Origin: Microbacterium sp. AB
GTDB taxonomy: Bacteria; Actinomycetota; Actinomycetes; Actinomycetales; Microbacteriaceae
DNA: 64,000 nucleotides
NCBI RefSeq assembly: GCF_032878875.1
Contig: NZ_CP118157.1
Span: forward strand, 744,001-808,000
Direction of reading: 5' to 3'
Shown here: positions 44,451 to 53,515 of the stretch, piece by piece
Numbering within the stretch: position 1 is the stretch's first letter
How the letters are laid out: each line of letters opens with the position of its first letter
Notes under the pieces: model-generated
Databases searched by the model: none
What the model was told of the DNA's origin: nothing
What the model saw: only the letters and a program-made list of their open reading frames with translations
Translations under genes and position numbers: made by a program

Positions 44451-44550
44451 CACAATGCAGGAACTCCGCGTGTCCGCCGCGCACACGCCGGACGATTCCG
44501 GCGCTCACGGGGATCGGCCGGCCGAGGATTCCTGCATTGTGCTCGCCCCG
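44451..44550. repeat. Long-loop inverted repeat, copy 2
   Basis: CACAATGCAGGAA (44451-44463) pairs perfectly with TTCCTGCATTGTG (44529-44541) across a 65-nt loop. The right arm continues as CTCGCCCCG to 44550. It ends 4 bp before the stop of the convergent acetyltransferase gene. Confidence 0.85.
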
Positions 44551-44553
44551 TCG

Positions 44554-45114
44554 TCAGCCGTCCAGCACGGGCCAGCCGACGGGGGCGCGGTCGTCGGAGG
44601 CGACGAGCCCCGCCAGCCAGGCGTCCTCGCGGCGGCCGGCCGTGCGGATGCCGCGTCGACGCGTGCCCTCGTAGCGGAATCCGAGCGACCGCGCGAGACG
44701 CGCCGAGGGCTCGTTGCCCGCCACGGCGTGCCACTCGAGTCGCTCCAGGCGCATCGGGCCGAGCGCGAAGTCGACCACGGCGCATCCCGCCTCCGTGCCG
44801 TATCCGCGGCCGCGAGCGTCCGCCGACATCCAGTAGCCGAGCTCCGCCGCGCCGTCGGAGATGCGGCTGAGCCCGATCATGCCGACCAGGCCCGTCGCGT
44901 CGCGCACGGCCCAGTTGTACTCCTCGCCGGTTCGCCACCCGCCGGCCACCAGCTCGACGAACCTCTCGGCGTCCTCGCGCGTGTAGGGCGACGGCACGGT
45001 CGTCCACCGCTGCACGTCGGGGTCCTGGCACGCCAGGCGGATCGCCTCGACGTCGTCCTCGTCGGGCGGGGTGAGCGTCAGGCGTCCGGTGCGGAGGATC
45101 AGCGGCTCACGCAC
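44554..45114 (-). CDS. GNAT acetyltransferase (RimJ/RimL type)
   Basis: 186 residues. The N-terminal ILRTGRLTLTPPDEDDVEAI is typical of the RimJ/RimL branch. The acetyl-CoA loop is ADARGRGYGTEAG, followed by the N-S-A-x-x-L-x-x-x-G-F element in GNEPSARLARSLGFRYEG. It probably acetylates a protein N-terminus or small amine. The start GTG (45114) lies inside the end of trpS, overlapping by 8 bp, so it is co-transcribed and possibly coupled with trpS. A longer frame upstream of this GTG is antisense-like and rejected. Confidence 0.8.
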   Translation of the reverse strand: MREPLILRTGRLTLTPPDEDDVEAIRLACQDPDVQRWTTVPSPYTREDAERFVELVAGGWRTGEEYNWAVRDATGLVGMIGLSRISDGAAELGYWMSADARGRGYGTEAGCAVVDFALGPMRLERLEWHAVAGNEPSARLARSLGFRYEGTRRRGIRTAGRREDAWLAGLVASDDRAPVGWPVLDG

Positions 45115-46114
45115 GGCGCAGCAGGCCGACGCGGTCGTACACGTTCTGGAGGGTCTCGTCGGCGACGGCCGTCGCCCTGTCCGCGTTGGCGGCGAGGACG
45201 CGGTCGAGCTCGGCGGGATCGTCCAGCAGCTCGAGCGCACGCGCGCGCACGGGCTCGAACTCGGCCACGACGACGTCCCGCAGGCCCTTCTTGAAGTCGC
45301 CGTAGCCGCGGCCGGCGAACTCGTCCTCGATCGACGGGATCTGGCGTCCCGTGAGCGCCGCGTAGATCGTGAGCAGGTTCGAGACGCCCGGCTTGCCCTC
45401 GCGGTCGTAGGCGACCACGCCGTCGTTGTCCGTCACGGCGCGCATGATCTTCTTGGCGGTGACGTCGACGTCGTCGAGGAGCCACACCACGCCGGCGTGC
45501 GACTCGGCCGACTTCGACATCTTCGCGGTCGGGTTCTGCAGGTCGTAGATCCGCGCGGTCTCGCTCTGGATGACCGGCTCCGGCAGGCGGAACGTCTCCC
45601 CGTAGCGGCCGTTGAAGCGCTCGGCGAGGTCGCGCGCGAGCTCGACGTGCTGCTTCTGGTCGCCGCCGACGGGGACGACGTGCGTCTGGTACAGCAGGAT
45701 GTCGGCGGCCATGAGCACGGGGTAGGTGAACAGCCCGACGTTCGTCGCATCCGCGCCGTACCGCTGCGACTTGTCCTTGAACTGCGTCATACGGCCGGCT
45801 TCGCCGAACCCCGTGATGGTCGACAGCACCCAGGCGAGCTCGGCGTGTGCGCGCACGTGCGACTGCACGTACAGCGTCGACCTCGACGGCTCGATGCCCG
45901 CCGCGATGTACTGCGCGGCCGTGCGGCGGGTCTTCTCGCGCAGCTCGGCGGGGTCGTTGGGCTGCGTGAGGGCGTGGAGGTCCACGACGGAGAAGAACGC
46001 GTCGTAGGTGTCCTGCATGCCGCGCCACTGCAGGAGGGCCCCGATGTAGTTGCCGATCTGGAGCGAGTCGGCGGAGGGCTGCATTCCCGAGTAGAGGCGC
46101 GCTTTCTGAGTCAC
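45107..46114 (-). CDS. trpS: Tryptophanyl-tRNA synthetase
   Basis: 335 residues, the normal bacterial size. The HIGH-type motif is the variant SLQIGNYIGAL near residue 20 and the KMSKS motif is TAKMSKSAES near residue 200. Tryptophan-pocket segments such as VDLHALT and VPVGGDQKQHVELARD are present. It charges tRNA-Trp for translation. The start is GTG at 46114, with a TAGGAT -10 exactly 6 nt upstream, so the mRNA should be leaderless. Confidence 0.96.
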   Translation of the reverse strand: MTQKARLYSGMQPSADSLQIGNYIGALLQWRGMQDTYDAFFSVVDLHALTQPNDPAELREKTRRTAAQYIAAGIEPSRSTLYVQSHVRAHAELAWVLSTITGFGEAGRMTQFKDKSQRYGADATNVGLFTYPVLMAADILLYQTHVVPVGGDQKQHVELARDLAERFNGRYGETFRLPEPVIQSETARIYDLQNPTAKMSKSAESHAGVVWLLDDVDVTAKKIMRAVTDNDGVVAYDREGKPGVSNLLTIYAALTGRQIPSIEDEFAGRGYGDFKKGLRDVVVAEFEPVRARALELLDDPAELDRVLAANADRATAVADETLQNVYDRVGLLRRA

Positions 46115-46120
46115 CCGACA

Positions 46121-46126
46121 ATCCTA
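46121..46126 (-). promoter_or_regulatory. -10 box TAGGAT, leaderless start of trpS
   Basis: Minus-strand TAGGAT is followed by six bases and the GTG at 46114. Confidence 0.6.
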
Positions 46127-46149
46127 GGCCGAGCGCCCGAGACGGGGTG

Positions 46150-47094
46150 TCAGACGCGGGGCGCGTGCGTCTCCACCGCGACGACGCCGGCATCGGGATG
46201 CGTCGCGGAGACGTGCGCGACCATGAACGCGCCGGGCTCGAGCGACGAGGCCCCGTCGAGTGGGGAGCCGTCCGCCGTTCCCGTCGCCAGCGCGAGCTCT
46301 CGCGCGATCGCGGGCAGCACGGGCCGGTGGCTGCACAGCACCGCGGGCTTGCCGGAGCGCACCCGGCGGCCGACGACCTCGCGCACGTCGGCGGTGCCCG
46401 CCTCCCAGGCATCCTGCCCGATGAGGTCGGTCTCGACGATGCGCCTGCCGAGCGCCTTCGACAGCGGCGCGACGGTCTTCACGCAGCGCTCGGCGGTGCT
46501 CGACACGATCCTGCGGACGCCGAAGGCGCGCAGCGCGCCGACGACGGCCTTCGCCTGCTCCTTGCCGCGCCGCTGCAGGGGCCGCCGGGCGTCCGGCCCG
46601 TGCCAGTGGTCGCGGGCGACGGCCTTGCCGTGACGCAGCAGCACGATGGGGAAGGTCCGCAGAGCCGAGGCGCGCCGGAGCTCGTCGAAGTTCTCGAGGA
46701 TCTCGACGTCGACCGGGTAGCTCAGGCGTTCGCGGGCGTCGGGGAGCGCGACCCACTCGACTCCGGCGATCTCCTTGTTCGGCACGAAGGCGCTCTCCCG
46801 GATGGCCTCGGGCGTCGCCTCCGCGGCCCAGTAGTGCACGACCTTCTCGCGTCCGGAGGGCTGGAGGAAGACCGATCGCCCGACCGGAGGGCCGAGGGCG
46901 ACGCGGATCCCCGTCTCCTCGTGGATCTCCCGCACGGCGGTCTGCGGGAGCATCTCGCCGGGATCGAGCTTGCCCTTGGGGAGCGAGACGTCGCGATACT
47001 TCGGGCGGTGGACGAGCAGCACGAGGATCTCGCCGTCCCGCTCGCGCCAGACGACGCATCCGGCCGCCTGCACCGGTCGTGTGCGCGAGGTCAT
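46150..47094 (-). CDS. NUDIX hydrolase fused to histidine phosphatase (MutT1-like)
   Basis: 314 residues. The first about 150 are a NUDIX domain with the box [20 protein letters not shown] followed by TGI. The second half is a SixA/RHG-type phosphatase with the catalytic [14 protein letters not shown] and the second histidine in [15 protein letters not shown]. Mycobacterial MutT1 has the same arrangement and clears oxidised or diadenosine nucleotides, taking 8-oxo-dGTP to the monophosphate. The ATG overlaps the ppk stop as ATGA, tying it to polyphosphate metabolism. Confidence 0.88.
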   Translation of the reverse strand: MTSRTRPVQAAGCVVWRERDGEILVLLVHRPKYRDVSLPKGKLDPGEMLPQTAVREIHEETGIRVALGPPVGRSVFLQPSGREKVVHYWAAEATPEAIRESAFVPNKEIAGVEWVALPDARERLSYPVDVEILENFDELRRASALRTFPIVLLRHGKAVARDHWHGPDARRPLQRRGKEQAKAVVGALRAFGVRRIVSSTAERCVKTVAPLSKALGRRIVETDLIGQDAWEAGTADVREVVGRRVRSGKPAVLCSHRPVLPAIARELALATGTADGSPLDGASSLEPGAFMVAHVSATHPDAGVVAVETHAPRV

Positions 47095-49274
47095 CGTGTC
47101 GCGCGCGGACGTCGACGTCGTTGGATCGCCGCCATGGTCTTGTCCTGCACGTCCGCCAGCGGTCTTCCCTCGTCGTCGAGGTGGTGGCGCGTCCAGACGC
47201 CCTCGGCGCCGAGATGCCATGTGGCGCTGGAGTCGGCCATCCCGAGGTCGAAGAACGCCTGGAGCTCCTTGATGTGCTGCGGCTTGACGACCTTGATGAG
47301 CGCCTCGACGCGCCGGTCCAGGTTCCTGTGCATCATGTCGGCGCTGCCGACGTAGACCTCGGGGTCGCCGTCGTTCGCGAACGCGAAGATGCGGGCGTGC
47401 TCCAGATAGCGGCCGAGCACGCTGCGCACGCGGATGTTGTCGCTCACGCCGGGCAGGTCGACGCGCAGGCTGCAGATGCCGCGGACCCACACGTCGACCT
47501 GCACTCCGGCGAGCGACGCCCGGTAGAGCGCGTCGATGATCTGCTCGTCGACCATCGAGTTGACCTTGATGCGCACGTGCGCGGGCTTCCCGGCCGCGGC
47601 ATGACGCCGCTCGCGGTCGATGAGCCGGAGGAGGCCCTTGCGCAGGTGCAGGGGCGCGACGAGAAGGCGCTTGAACTTCTTCTCGATCGCGTAGCCGCTG
47701 AGCTCGTTGAACAGGCGCGTGACGTCGCGGCCCACGTCCGGGTCGCACGTGAAGAGCCCGAGGTCCTCGTAGGTGCGGCTCGTCTTCGGGTTGTAGTTTC
47801 CCGTGCCCACGTGGGTGTAGTGCCGCAGCAGGCCCTTCTCCTCGCGGATGACGAGGGCGAGCTTGCAGTGCGTCTTCAGGCCGACGAGGCCGTAGACGAC
47901 GTGCACGCCGGCCTTCTCGAGCTTGCGGGCCCACTCGATGTTGTTGGCCTCGTCGAAGCGCGCCTTGACCTCGACCAGCGCGAGCACCTGCTTGCCGGCC
48001 TCCGCCGCGTCGATGAGCGCCTGCACGATGGGGCTGTCGCCCGAGGTGCGGTACAGCGTCTGCTTGATCGCGAGCACGTGCGGATCGCTCGCGGCCTGCT
48101 CGAGGAACGCCTGCACGCTCGTCGCGAACGACTCGTAGGGGTGGTGCACGAGGACGTCGCCCTTGCGGATGGCTCCGAAGATGTCGCCGCGCGCGTGCTT
48201 CGAGTCGACGTCGGCGGGCTGGAAGGCGAGGGGCGTGACCGGCAGATGCGGGGTGTACTTCAGGTCGGGCCGCTCGATCCGGCCGAGGCTGAAGAGGGCG
48301 CGGAGGTCGAGCGGCGCGGGGAGGCGGTAGACCTCCTGCTCGGAGATGTCGAGCTCGCGGATGAGCAGGTCGAGCGTGACGTCGTCCATGTCCTCCGCGA
48401 TCTCGAGGCGGATGGGCGGCCCGAAGCGGCGGCGCAGCAGCTCGGCCTCGAGCGCCTGGATGAGGTTCTCGGACTCGTCCTCCTCGATCGTCACGTCCTC
48501 GTTCCGGGTGAGCCGGAACGCGTGGTGGTCCAGGACCTCCATCCCGGGGAAGAGGTCGGAGAGGTGCTCGGCGATGAGGTCCTCGAGCGGCAGGAAGCGG
48601 ATGTTCTCCGGGTCGCCCTCGCCGACCGGCACGGGCACGAGGCGCGGCAGCATCGGCGGCACCTTCAGGCGGGCGAACTCCTCGCGCCCGGTCCGGGCGT
48701 TGCGGATGCGGATGGCGAGGTTGAGCGAGAGCCCGGAGATGTACGGGAAGGGGTGCGCCGGGTCGACGGCGAGCGGCATGAGCACGGGGAAGACCTGCGA
48801 CTGGAAGTAGTCGTAGAGACCGGCCCGCTCGGTGTCGGTGAGATCCGTCCAGCCCACGAAGTCGACGCCGGCCTCGCTGAGCGAGGGCTTGACGTTCTCG
48901 TGCCAGACGGCCGCGTGGCGCGCCTGCAGCTCCTGCGCCTTGTCGGAGATGTTCCCGAGCGCCTTCACGGGGGCGGTGCCCACGTTCGTCGGGACGGCGA
49001 GACCCGTGACGATGCGGCGCTTGAGGCCTGCGACGCGGACCATGAAGAACTCGTCGAGGTTGCTCGCGAAGATGGCGAGGAAGTTCGCCCGCTCGAGCAG
49101 CGGCACCGCGGGATCCTCGGCGAGCTCGAGGACGCGGTTGTTGAACGCGAGCCAGCTGATCTCGCGATCCAGGAACCGGTGCTCGGGGAGCTGCGCGTCG
49201 GGGGCCTCGACGATCTCGTCGAAGTCGTCGTCCTCGGTGTCGAAGCCGGGGTCTACGAGGGGGGCTTCCGTCAT
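47091..49274 (-). CDS. ppk: Polyphosphate kinase 1
   Basis: 727 residues. Reversible transfer of the ATP gamma-phosphate to polyphosphate. The four-domain layout is visible: N domain ([20 protein letters not shown]), head domain, then two phospholipase-D-like catalytic domains. The autophosphorylated histidine lies in [18 protein letters not shown], with further catalytic arginines in [14 protein letters not shown]. The C-terminal tail is Arg-rich ([10 protein letters not shown]). The ATG at 49274 is chosen over an upstream frame to 49307. A GAGGAT box lies 6 nt upstream. The MutT1-like gene overlaps its stop. Confidence 0.95.
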   Translation of the reverse strand: MTEAPLVDPGFDTEDDDFDEIVEAPDAQLPEHRFLDREISWLAFNNRVLELAEDPAVPLLERANFLAIFASNLDEFFMVRVAGLKRRIVTGLAVPTNVGTAPVKALGNISDKAQELQARHAAVWHENVKPSLSEAGVDFVGWTDLTDTERAGLYDYFQSQVFPVLMPLAVDPAHPFPYISGLSLNLAIRIRNARTGREEFARLKVPPMLPRLVPVPVGEGDPENIRFLPLEDLIAEHLSDLFPGMEVLDHHAFRLTRNEDVTIEEDESENLIQALEAELLRRRFGPPIRLEIAEDMDDVTLDLLIRELDISEQEVYRLPAPLDLRALFSLGRIERPDLKYTPHLPVTPLAFQPADVDSKHARGDIFGAIRKGDVLVHHPYESFATSVQAFLEQAASDPHVLAIKQTLYRTSGDSPIVQALIDAAEAGKQVLALVEVKARFDEANNIEWARKLEKAGVHVVYGLVGLKTHCKLALVIREEKGLLRHYTHVGTGNYNPKTSRTYEDLGLFTCDPDVGRDVTRLFNELSGYAIEKKFKRLLVAPLHLRKGLLRLIDRERRHAAAGKPAHVRIKVNSMVDEQIIDALYRASLAGVQVDVWVRGICSLRVDLPGVSDNIRVRSVLGRYLEHARIFAFANDGDPEVYVGSADMMHRNLDRRVEALIKVVKPQHIKELQAFFDLGMADSSATWHLGAEGVWTRHHLDDEGRPLADVQDKTMAAIQRRRRPRATR

Positions 49275-49331
49275 GTGCCTATCCTCGCACCCGCCGGTGA
49301 CGCGCATGTGAACACGTCGCGTGCGCGGGCG

Positions 49332-50033
49332 TCAGCTCTGGCTCTGTCGCGCCTTCGGCGCCGGCACCTGGTCGTCCTCGTACACGTTGAACCGGTAGCC
49401 GACGTTGCGCACGGTGCCGATGAGCTGCTCGAGGTCTCCGAGCTTGGCCCGCAGGCGGCGGACGTGCACGTCGACCGTGCGGGTGCCGCCGAAGTAGTCG
49501 TAGCCCCAGACCTCGCTCAGCAGCTGCTCGCGCGTGAAGACGCGCGAAGGATGCGTCGCGAAGAAGTGCAGGAGCTGGAACTCCTTGTACGTGAGGTCGA
49601 GCGGCTTGCCGTGGACCTTCGCCGAGTACGACGACTCGTCGATCGTGATGCCGGACGTCTGGATGCGGCTCGTCGTCTGCTCGGCGACCTGACGGCCGAT
49701 GACGAGCCGGATGCGGGCGTCGACCTCGGCGGGGCCGGCGGTGACGAGGATGACGTCGTCGATCCCCCAGTCCGGCGACACCGCCGTGAGGCCCCCCTCG
49801 GTGACGATGAGCACGAGCGGGCCGTCGAGCCCGGTCGTGGCGAGGATCTTGCACAGCGACTTCGCGCCGACGAGATCGAAGCGGGCGTCGACGAAGATCG
49901 CGTCCGCCTGCGGGGCGTTCACGAGCTGGGCGGGCTCCGCGGGGATCTGGCGGACGCGATGGCTGAGCAGCTCGAGCGCGGGCAGCGCGGATCCTCCGCC
50001 CGGGGCGGAGCTGAGGACGAGGAGCTGAGCCAA
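49332..50033 (-). CDS. glnR: GlnR-type orphan response regulator
   Basis: 233 residues. The receiver domain is atypical: [20 protein letters not shown], then [20 protein letters not shown]. This is the pattern of GlnR, the actinobacterial nitrogen regulator that works without a cognate kinase. The C-terminal OmpR winged helix is complete ([49 protein letters not shown]). The start is TTG at 50033 (read as Met: MAQLLVLSS), supported by AAAGGAAG five bases upstream. No histidine kinase is adjacent, which fits an orphan. Confidence 0.88.
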   Translation of the reverse strand: MAQLLVLSSAPGGGSALPALELLSHRVRQIPAEPAQLVNAPQADAIFVDARFDLVGAKSLCKILATTGLDGPLVLIVTEGGLTAVSPDWGIDDVILVTAGPAEVDARIRLVIGRQVAEQTTSRIQTSGITIDESSYSAKVHGKPLDLTYKEFQLLHFFATHPSRVFTREQLLSEVWGYDYFGGTRTVDVHVRRLRAKLGDLEQLIGTVRNVGYRFNVYEDDQVPAPKARQSQS

Positions 50034-50148
50034 TCGACTTCCTTTCGGGCGGCGGGGTGTCCGCACCGTGGGACCAATGATAGGCGCTGCTGGGAGCGCG
50101 CTGAGACGCGGGTATTCCTGCACAGCGTAGATGGACGACAATGGATGT

Positions 50149-50439
50149 GTGACCGCTCCCGTTCTCGTTCCGCGCAACTCGCCCGCAGGCGTCGTGGCGA
50201 CGTGGGCGTTCGGCGCCGTCGTCGCGATCGCCATCGGCCTCTTCGTCCCCATCGGGGATCGCTTCGGGTGGCTCGCAGTGGGAGCCGGAGCCTCGCTCCT
50301 CGTCGGCTTCGCCCTGGACCTCCGCCTCGGGCGGCCCGACGGCTTCATCTTCCGGGTCGCGGCGTCCACCGTCGGAGCGGTCGCCGTCATGGGCCTCATC
50401 TCCGTCACGTTCGCGCTCGCCGCCATCGCTCCGGCCTGA
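50149..50439 (+). CDS. Small membrane protein (96 aa)
   Basis: Three hydrophobic helices (about residues 12-30, 36-55 and 62-90) with a short polar loop LRLGRPDGF. No family is assigned. The GTG at 50149 ([12 protein letters not shown]) is preferred. The in-frame ATG at 50131 lies inside what looks like a TAGATG -10 box. It diverges from glnR with about 110 bp between. Confidence 0.55.
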   Translation: MTAPVLVPRNSPAGVVATWAFGAVVAIAIGLFVPIGDRFGWLAVGAGASLLVGFALDLRLGRPDGFIFRVAASTVGAVAVMGLISVTFALAAIAPA

Positions 50440-50482
50440 GAGGGCCCGCGCGGGGACGCTCGCGCCGCGCCCGCGGGCCGAC

Positions 50483-50488
50483 TAGAGT
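50483..50488 (+). promoter_or_regulatory. -10 box TAGAGT, leaderless start of a 37-aa protein
   Basis: TAGAGT ends exactly 6 nt before the ATG at 50495. Confidence 0.6.
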
Positions 50489-50494
50489 GGCCGC

Positions 50495-50608
50495 ATGGAT
50501 CTCGTCGCCCTCGAACTGTTCTTCGTCGGCCTGCTGGGCCTCGCGTCGCTCGCGATCGCCTTCTGCTCCGGCGTGGTGATCGTCAACCTCTTCCGCGGCC
50601 AGCGCTGA
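50495..50608 (+). CDS. Single-pass membrane microprotein (37 aa)
   Basis: The frame ATG...TGA encodes [20 protein letters not shown] followed by [17 protein letters not shown]: one long hydrophobic helix with a short basic C-terminal tail. That topology is typical of small inner-membrane regulators. A TAGAGT -10 box stands 6 nt before the ATG, so it has its own leaderless promoter. The nitrobindin gene starts 16 bp after its stop and lacks a visible promoter of its own, so the two probably share a transcript. It is too short for most automatic gene callers. Confidence 0.65.
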   Translation: MDLVALELFFVGLLGLASLAIAFCSGVVIVNLFRGQR

Positions 50609-50624
50609 GCGCGGCCGGAGCCTC

Positions 50625-51230
50625 GTGATCGAGCTGCCGACCGACCTCCCCGCCGACCTCGCGCCCCTCTCGTGGCTCATCGGCGTGTGGGAGGGCACGG
50701 GCGTGATCGACTACCGCGTGGGAGAGGTCCGCTTCGAGGGCGAGTTCACCCATCGCGTGAGCTTCAGCCAGGACGGCGGCCCCTATCTGAACTACGCCGC
50801 GACCGCCTGGCTCGCCGCGACGGACGACCGGCCGTCGCAGCGCCTCGTCGCCGAGACGGGCTTCTGGCGCCTGGCGCGCCCGGCGACGGCCGCGACGCCG
50901 GGGCCCGGCCTGCTGCCCGCGCTCGAGACGGAGGCCGTCCGCACGGTCGACGACGTCGAGAGGCTGCGGACGGCGGACGGCGGGTTCGAGATCGAGGCGA
51001 ACATCGTGCACTCCGACGGCGTCAGCGAGCTCTATCTGGGCGAGGCGAAGGGGCCGCGCATCGATCTCGCGACCGATGCGGTCGTGCGGACCGCCGGCGC
51101 GAAGCACTACGCCGCGGCGACCCGTCTCTACGGCCTCGTCGAGGGGCATCTCCTCTGGGCGTGGGACATCGCGGCGCTCGGACGGGAGCTCGCCTCGCAC
51201 GCGTCCGCGCGTCTCGCCCGCGTCGACTGA
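50625..51230 (+). CDS. FABP-like heme-binding protein (nitrobindin family)
   Basis: 201 residues forming a ten-stranded beta-barrel. The first segment LSWLIGVWEGTGVIDY is the family signature. Later segments include the heme-side WAWDIAALGRELASHASARL with a histidine near the C-terminus that could be the axial ligand. Nitrobindins bind ferric heme and isomerise peroxynitrite. The start is GTG at 50625. It follows the 37-residue membrane protein by 16 bp and precedes the YgfZ gene by about 80 bp on the same strand. Confidence 0.82.
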   Translation: MIELPTDLPADLAPLSWLIGVWEGTGVIDYRVGEVRFEGEFTHRVSFSQDGGPYLNYAATAWLAATDDRPSQRLVAETGFWRLARPATAATPGPGLLPALETEAVRTVDDVERLRTADGGFEIEANIVHSDGVSELYLGEAKGPRIDLATDAVVRTAGAKHYAAATRLYGLVEGHLLWAWDIAALGRELASHASARLARVD

Positions 51231-51313
51231 TCGGCGCCCGCCGCCTCCGGCGCGCGCACAATAGAACCACGGCCATCCCGCGCCGTGCCGACGACCCGTA
51301 TGAGGTGCCGCCC

Positions 51314-52414
51314 GTGATCGACGTCTTCGCCCAGCTGCCGGGCGCCGTGAGCTCCGAGGCGGGCATCTCGCACTTCGGCGACCCCGTGCGCGAGCAGCGC
51401 GCCCTCGCCGAGGGCGATGCGGTCGTGCCGCGCGCCGACCGGCTCGTCGTCTCCGTCGGCGGGCCCGACCGTCTCACGTGGCTCGACTCGATCACCTCCC
51501 AGGCGGTCTCGCGCCTCGCCGCGGGCGAGAGCACCGAGCTGCTCGTCCTCGACCCGCAGGGCCGCATCGAGCACGCGGCCGCCGTGCTCGACGACGGCGA
51601 GACGACGTGGCTCATCGCAGACGCGCCCGACGCGGCGGGCCTCGCGGCCTGGCTCGGCATGATGCGCTTCCGCTCCCGGGTCGAGGTCGCCCTGCGCCCC
51701 GAGCTCGCGGTGATCGGCTTCGTCCGCGGCGGCGCCGCCGAGCGCACGCTCGTCGCGGCCGCCTCGTCGCCCGGCGGCCTGCCGCTCGTGTGGGCCGATC
51801 CCTGGGGCGGGGTGCGGGCGGGCGGATGGCAGTACGCCGCGACGGAGGCGCATCCGGGGGCCGACTACGGATGGGCGGAGGCGCTCGTCGCGGAGGAGGA
51901 CGTGGCGCAGGTCGCGGCGGACCGGCCCGCCGCGGGACTGCTGGCCGCCGAGGCGCTCCGCGTCGCCGCGTGGCGCCCGCGCTGGACCGGCGAGGTCGAC
52001 GAGAGGTCCATCCCGCACGAGGCCGACTGGCTGCGGACGGCCGTGCACCTCGACAAGGGGTGCTACCGCGGTCAGGAGACCGTCGCGAAGGTCCACAACC
52101 TCGGCCATCCGCCCCGCCGTCTCGTCATGCTGCACCTCGACGGCAGCGACAGCGTCCTGCCCGAGCGCGGCGCCGCCGTCTTCGCGGGCGACGCCGAAGC
52201 CGGTCGCATCACCTCCTCGGCACGCCACCACGAACTGGGCCCCATCGCCCTCGCGATCGTCTCGCGTCGCACGCCGCCCGGCGAGACGCTGACGGTCGAG
52301 GCCGACGGGATCCGGATCGCCGCGGCACAGGAGGTCATCGTGCCGGGCGACGCCGGCGCGACCGCCGACGTGCCGCGGCTCACGCGCCTGTCGCGGCGAC
52401 CCCTCGCACGGTGA
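51314..52414 (+). CDS. ygfZ: YgfZ/GcvT-like folate-binding protein, Fe-S cluster maintenance
   Basis: 366 residues with a GcvT-like fold. The diagnostic motif KGCYRGQETVAKVHNLGH lies near residue 255. The N-terminal part contains RLTWLDSITSQAVSRL, and PHEADWL precedes the motif. YgfZ proteins use folate and their conserved Cys to help repair or assemble certain iron-sulfur enzymes. The start could be the GTG at 51314 or another in-frame GTG at 51305, and neither has a good ribosome-binding site. Confidence 0.85.
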   Translation: MIDVFAQLPGAVSSEAGISHFGDPVREQRALAEGDAVVPRADRLVVSVGGPDRLTWLDSITSQAVSRLAAGESTELLVLDPQGRIEHAAAVLDDGETTWLIADAPDAAGLAAWLGMMRFRSRVEVALRPELAVIGFVRGGAAERTLVAAASSPGGLPLVWADPWGGVRAGGWQYAATEAHPGADYGWAEALVAEEDVAQVAADRPAAGLLAAEALRVAAWRPRWTGEVDERSIPHEADWLRTAVHLDKGCYRGQETVAKVHNLGHPPRRLVMLHLDGSDSVLPERGAAVFAGDAEAGRITSSARHHELGPIALAIVSRRTPPGETLTVEADGIRIAAAQEVIVPGDAGATADVPRLTRLSRRPLAR

Positions 52415-52593
52415 GGCGGGGAGACGACCGCGCCGTCGTCATCCGTCCGTCATCCGTCCGACACGCTCAGGCCATCGTCGCTTCCTAGCATCGGATCCGC
52501 GAGCCCCGTGACAGCCGTCGCGGTCTCCCGGCTCGTGACACGGAGCCCGTGCCGGTGACGACGCGGGCTCGCGACGGAAGCGAGACGGGCCCG

Positions 52594-53451
52594 ATGCGGA
52601 GCACCCCCACACGGCACACCCTGCGAGTCATGCCCCGCCGCGGCGTCGCGGCGCTCATCGGCATCGCGGCGATCGTCGCTCTCGGGGCGGCCCCCGCGCC
52701 CGCCGTCGCCTCCCCCGCGGGGACGGCGACGTCCGCGGCCGTCGTCCGACCGCTCGCCGCGCCGACAGGCTACTACGACAGCGCCACAGGCCTCACGGGC
52801 GCGGCCCTGGAGCAGGAGCTGCACGAGATCGTCTCCGCCGACGCGCGGACGATCTCCTACAGCGCGGTGTGGGACGCCCTGAAGGAGACCGACGAGGATC
52901 CTGCGGACCCGGCGAACGTCGTGACCCTGTACAGCGGCCTGTCTCTGCCGAAGGACGACAACGGCGGCGGCGTGGACCAGTGGAACCGAGAGCACGTCTG
53001 GCCCCAGTCGCACGGAGGCTTCGGCACGGCCGCCGGCCCGGGAACCGACCTGCACCATCTGCGTGCCGAGGACGTCACCGTCAACGCCGATCGCGGCAAC
53101 CTCGACTTCGACGAGGGGGGCGCCGAGAACGACGAGGCGCCGGGGAACTTCTCCGACGCCGACTCCTGGGAGCCGCGCGACGAGGTGAAGGGCGATGTCG
53201 CCCGGATGATCTTCTACATGTCGGTCCGCTACGAGGGCACGGACGGCTTCGCCGACCTGGAGGTGAACGACGTCGCCGGCAACGGCTCCGTGCCGAACGT
53301 GGGCCGTGTCTCGGCGCTCCTCGCGTGGAACGAGCAGGATCCGCCGGACGCGTTCGAGCAGCGGCGCAACGACATCGTCTTCGCCGACTACCAGGGCAAC
53401 CGGAACCCCTTCGTCGACAACCCCGACTGGGCGGACGCGATCTGGGGGTGA
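52594..53451 (+). CDS. Secreted endonuclease I family nuclease
   Basis: 285 residues. A twin-basic start and hydrophobic helix (MPRRGVAALIGIAAIVALGA) followed by AVAS form a Sec signal peptide. The nuclease core has WNREHVWPQSHGGFG with the catalytic histidine, TDLHHLRAEDVTVNADRGN, and RNDIVFADYQGNRNPFVDNP. Endonuclease I enzymes cut DNA non-specifically outside the cell. Three in-frame starts are possible (GTG 52549, ATG 52594, ATG 52630). All give a usable signal peptide, and 52594 is a compromise. A TAGCAT box lies at 52486-52491. Confidence 0.82.
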   Translation: MRSTPTRHTLRVMPRRGVAALIGIAAIVALGAAPAPAVASPAGTATSAAVVRPLAAPTGYYDSATGLTGAALEQELHEIVSADARTISYSAVWDALKETDEDPADPANVVTLYSGLSLPKDDNGGGVDQWNREHVWPQSHGGFGTAAGPGTDLHHLRAEDVTVNADRGNLDFDEGGAENDEAPGNFSDADSWEPRDEVKGDVARMIFYMSVRYEGTDGFADLEVNDVAGNGSVPNVGRVSALLAWNEQDPPDAFEQRRNDIVFADYQGNRNPFVDNPDWADAIWG

Positions 53452-53503
53452 CTCCCGGGGCGTCGGCGGCGCGCGGCCTCTCGAGCGGCGCGCACGCCGG
53501 CGA

Positions 53504-53509
53504 TACCCT
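53504..53509 (+). promoter_or_regulatory. -10 box TACCCT, leaderless start
   Basis: TACCCT ends 6 nt before the GTG at 53516 of the FUSC-family gene. Confidence 0.55.
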
Positions 53510-53515
53510 CGTGAC

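Noticed and set aside
52437..52460. Direct repeat of GTCATCCGTCC upstream of the endonuclease gene
   Set aside because: Two adjacent copies with no symmetry and no recognisable regulator. It is too short to separate from chance in this composition.
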